The notes beneath the pieces were generated by a model. It was not told where the DNA came from. It searched no databases and saw nothing but the letters and a program-made list of their open reading frames with translations. 64,000 nt of DNA from Pseudomonas putida (GTDB lineage Bacteria; Pseudomonadota; Gammaproteobacteria; Pseudomonadales; Pseudomonadaceae), in contig NZ_BSKJ01000014.1 of assembly GCF_030159595.1 (NCBI RefSeq), forward strand, positions 83,317 through 147,316, written 5' to 3'. A program made the position numbers and the translations under genes. Numbering within the stretch: the stretch's first letter is position 1; each line of letters starts with the position of its first letter. Below, one piece after another: positions 63,945 through 64,000 of this stretch.

Positions 63945-64000
63945 GTTAGACTTGAAGGGGTGGTGGGACTAAATGCCCGATTCTGACTGTTCACAGCAGT

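Overview
This window is the replication-origin region of a Pseudomonas chromosome of the P. putida group. The order parB-parA-rsmG-mnmG, mnmE-yidC-yidD-rnpA-rpmH, oriC, dnaA-dnaN-recF-gyrB is the classic pseudomonad origin. The whole atp operon, glmSRU, glyQS, trkA-rsmB-fmt-def and dprA-tsaC flank it, and the REP elements have the P. putida form. A complete cyanide synthase operon (hcnABC) between lpd and glmS argues for a cyanogenic relative such as P. entomophila or P. mosselii rather than KT2440. That species-level statement is inference from memory of gene order.

Left arm (1-31.4 kb), mostly minus strand. 1-3.1 kb is a zinc-starvation module: a CobW-family GTPase and a DUF1826 protein diverge from a small secreted protein and FolE2 around a Zur-like box. 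Next come DUF3617, cardiolipin synthase, cyclopropane fatty acid synthase and a lipoamide dehydrogenase. hcnCBA follows (8.1-11.0 kb), then glmS-glmR-glmU (cell wall amino sugars), atpIBEFHAGDC, parAB, rsmG-mnmG, mnmE and yidC-yidD-rnpA-rpmH.

Origin (31.4-32.0 kb). The rpmH-dnaA gap holds a cluster of DnaA boxes beside an AT-rich tract. A second DnaA-box cluster with an AT-rich tract lies 4 kb away between mnmG and mnmE. Three exact 14-bp parS cores are present: two in recF and one about 29 kb away inside folE2.

Right arm (32-64 kb). After gyrB come an RcnB-like protein and a sulfide/persulfide oxidation unit (FisR-type sigma-54 activator, persulfide dioxygenase, sulfide:quinone reductase, TauE/SafE exporter). 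A two-gene unit follows, pairing a clavaminate-synthase-like Fe(II)/2-oxoglutarate oxygenase with an overlapping auxin-efflux-carrier-type transporter; it is the least explained gene pair here. A LysR regulator/GMC dehydrogenase/MHS transporter set comes next, then housekeeping envelope and translation genes (plsC, gmhB, glyS, glyQ, tag, lpxL, TPR protein, trkA, rsmB, fmt, def, dprA, tsaC). The right end (62.7-64 kb) is accessory: REP pairs, a strongly folded leader with a possible pairing switch, a DUF6124-type small protein, and what may be the remains of a YefM-like antitoxin.

No tRNA, rRNA, CRISPR array, insertion sequence or prophage was recognised.
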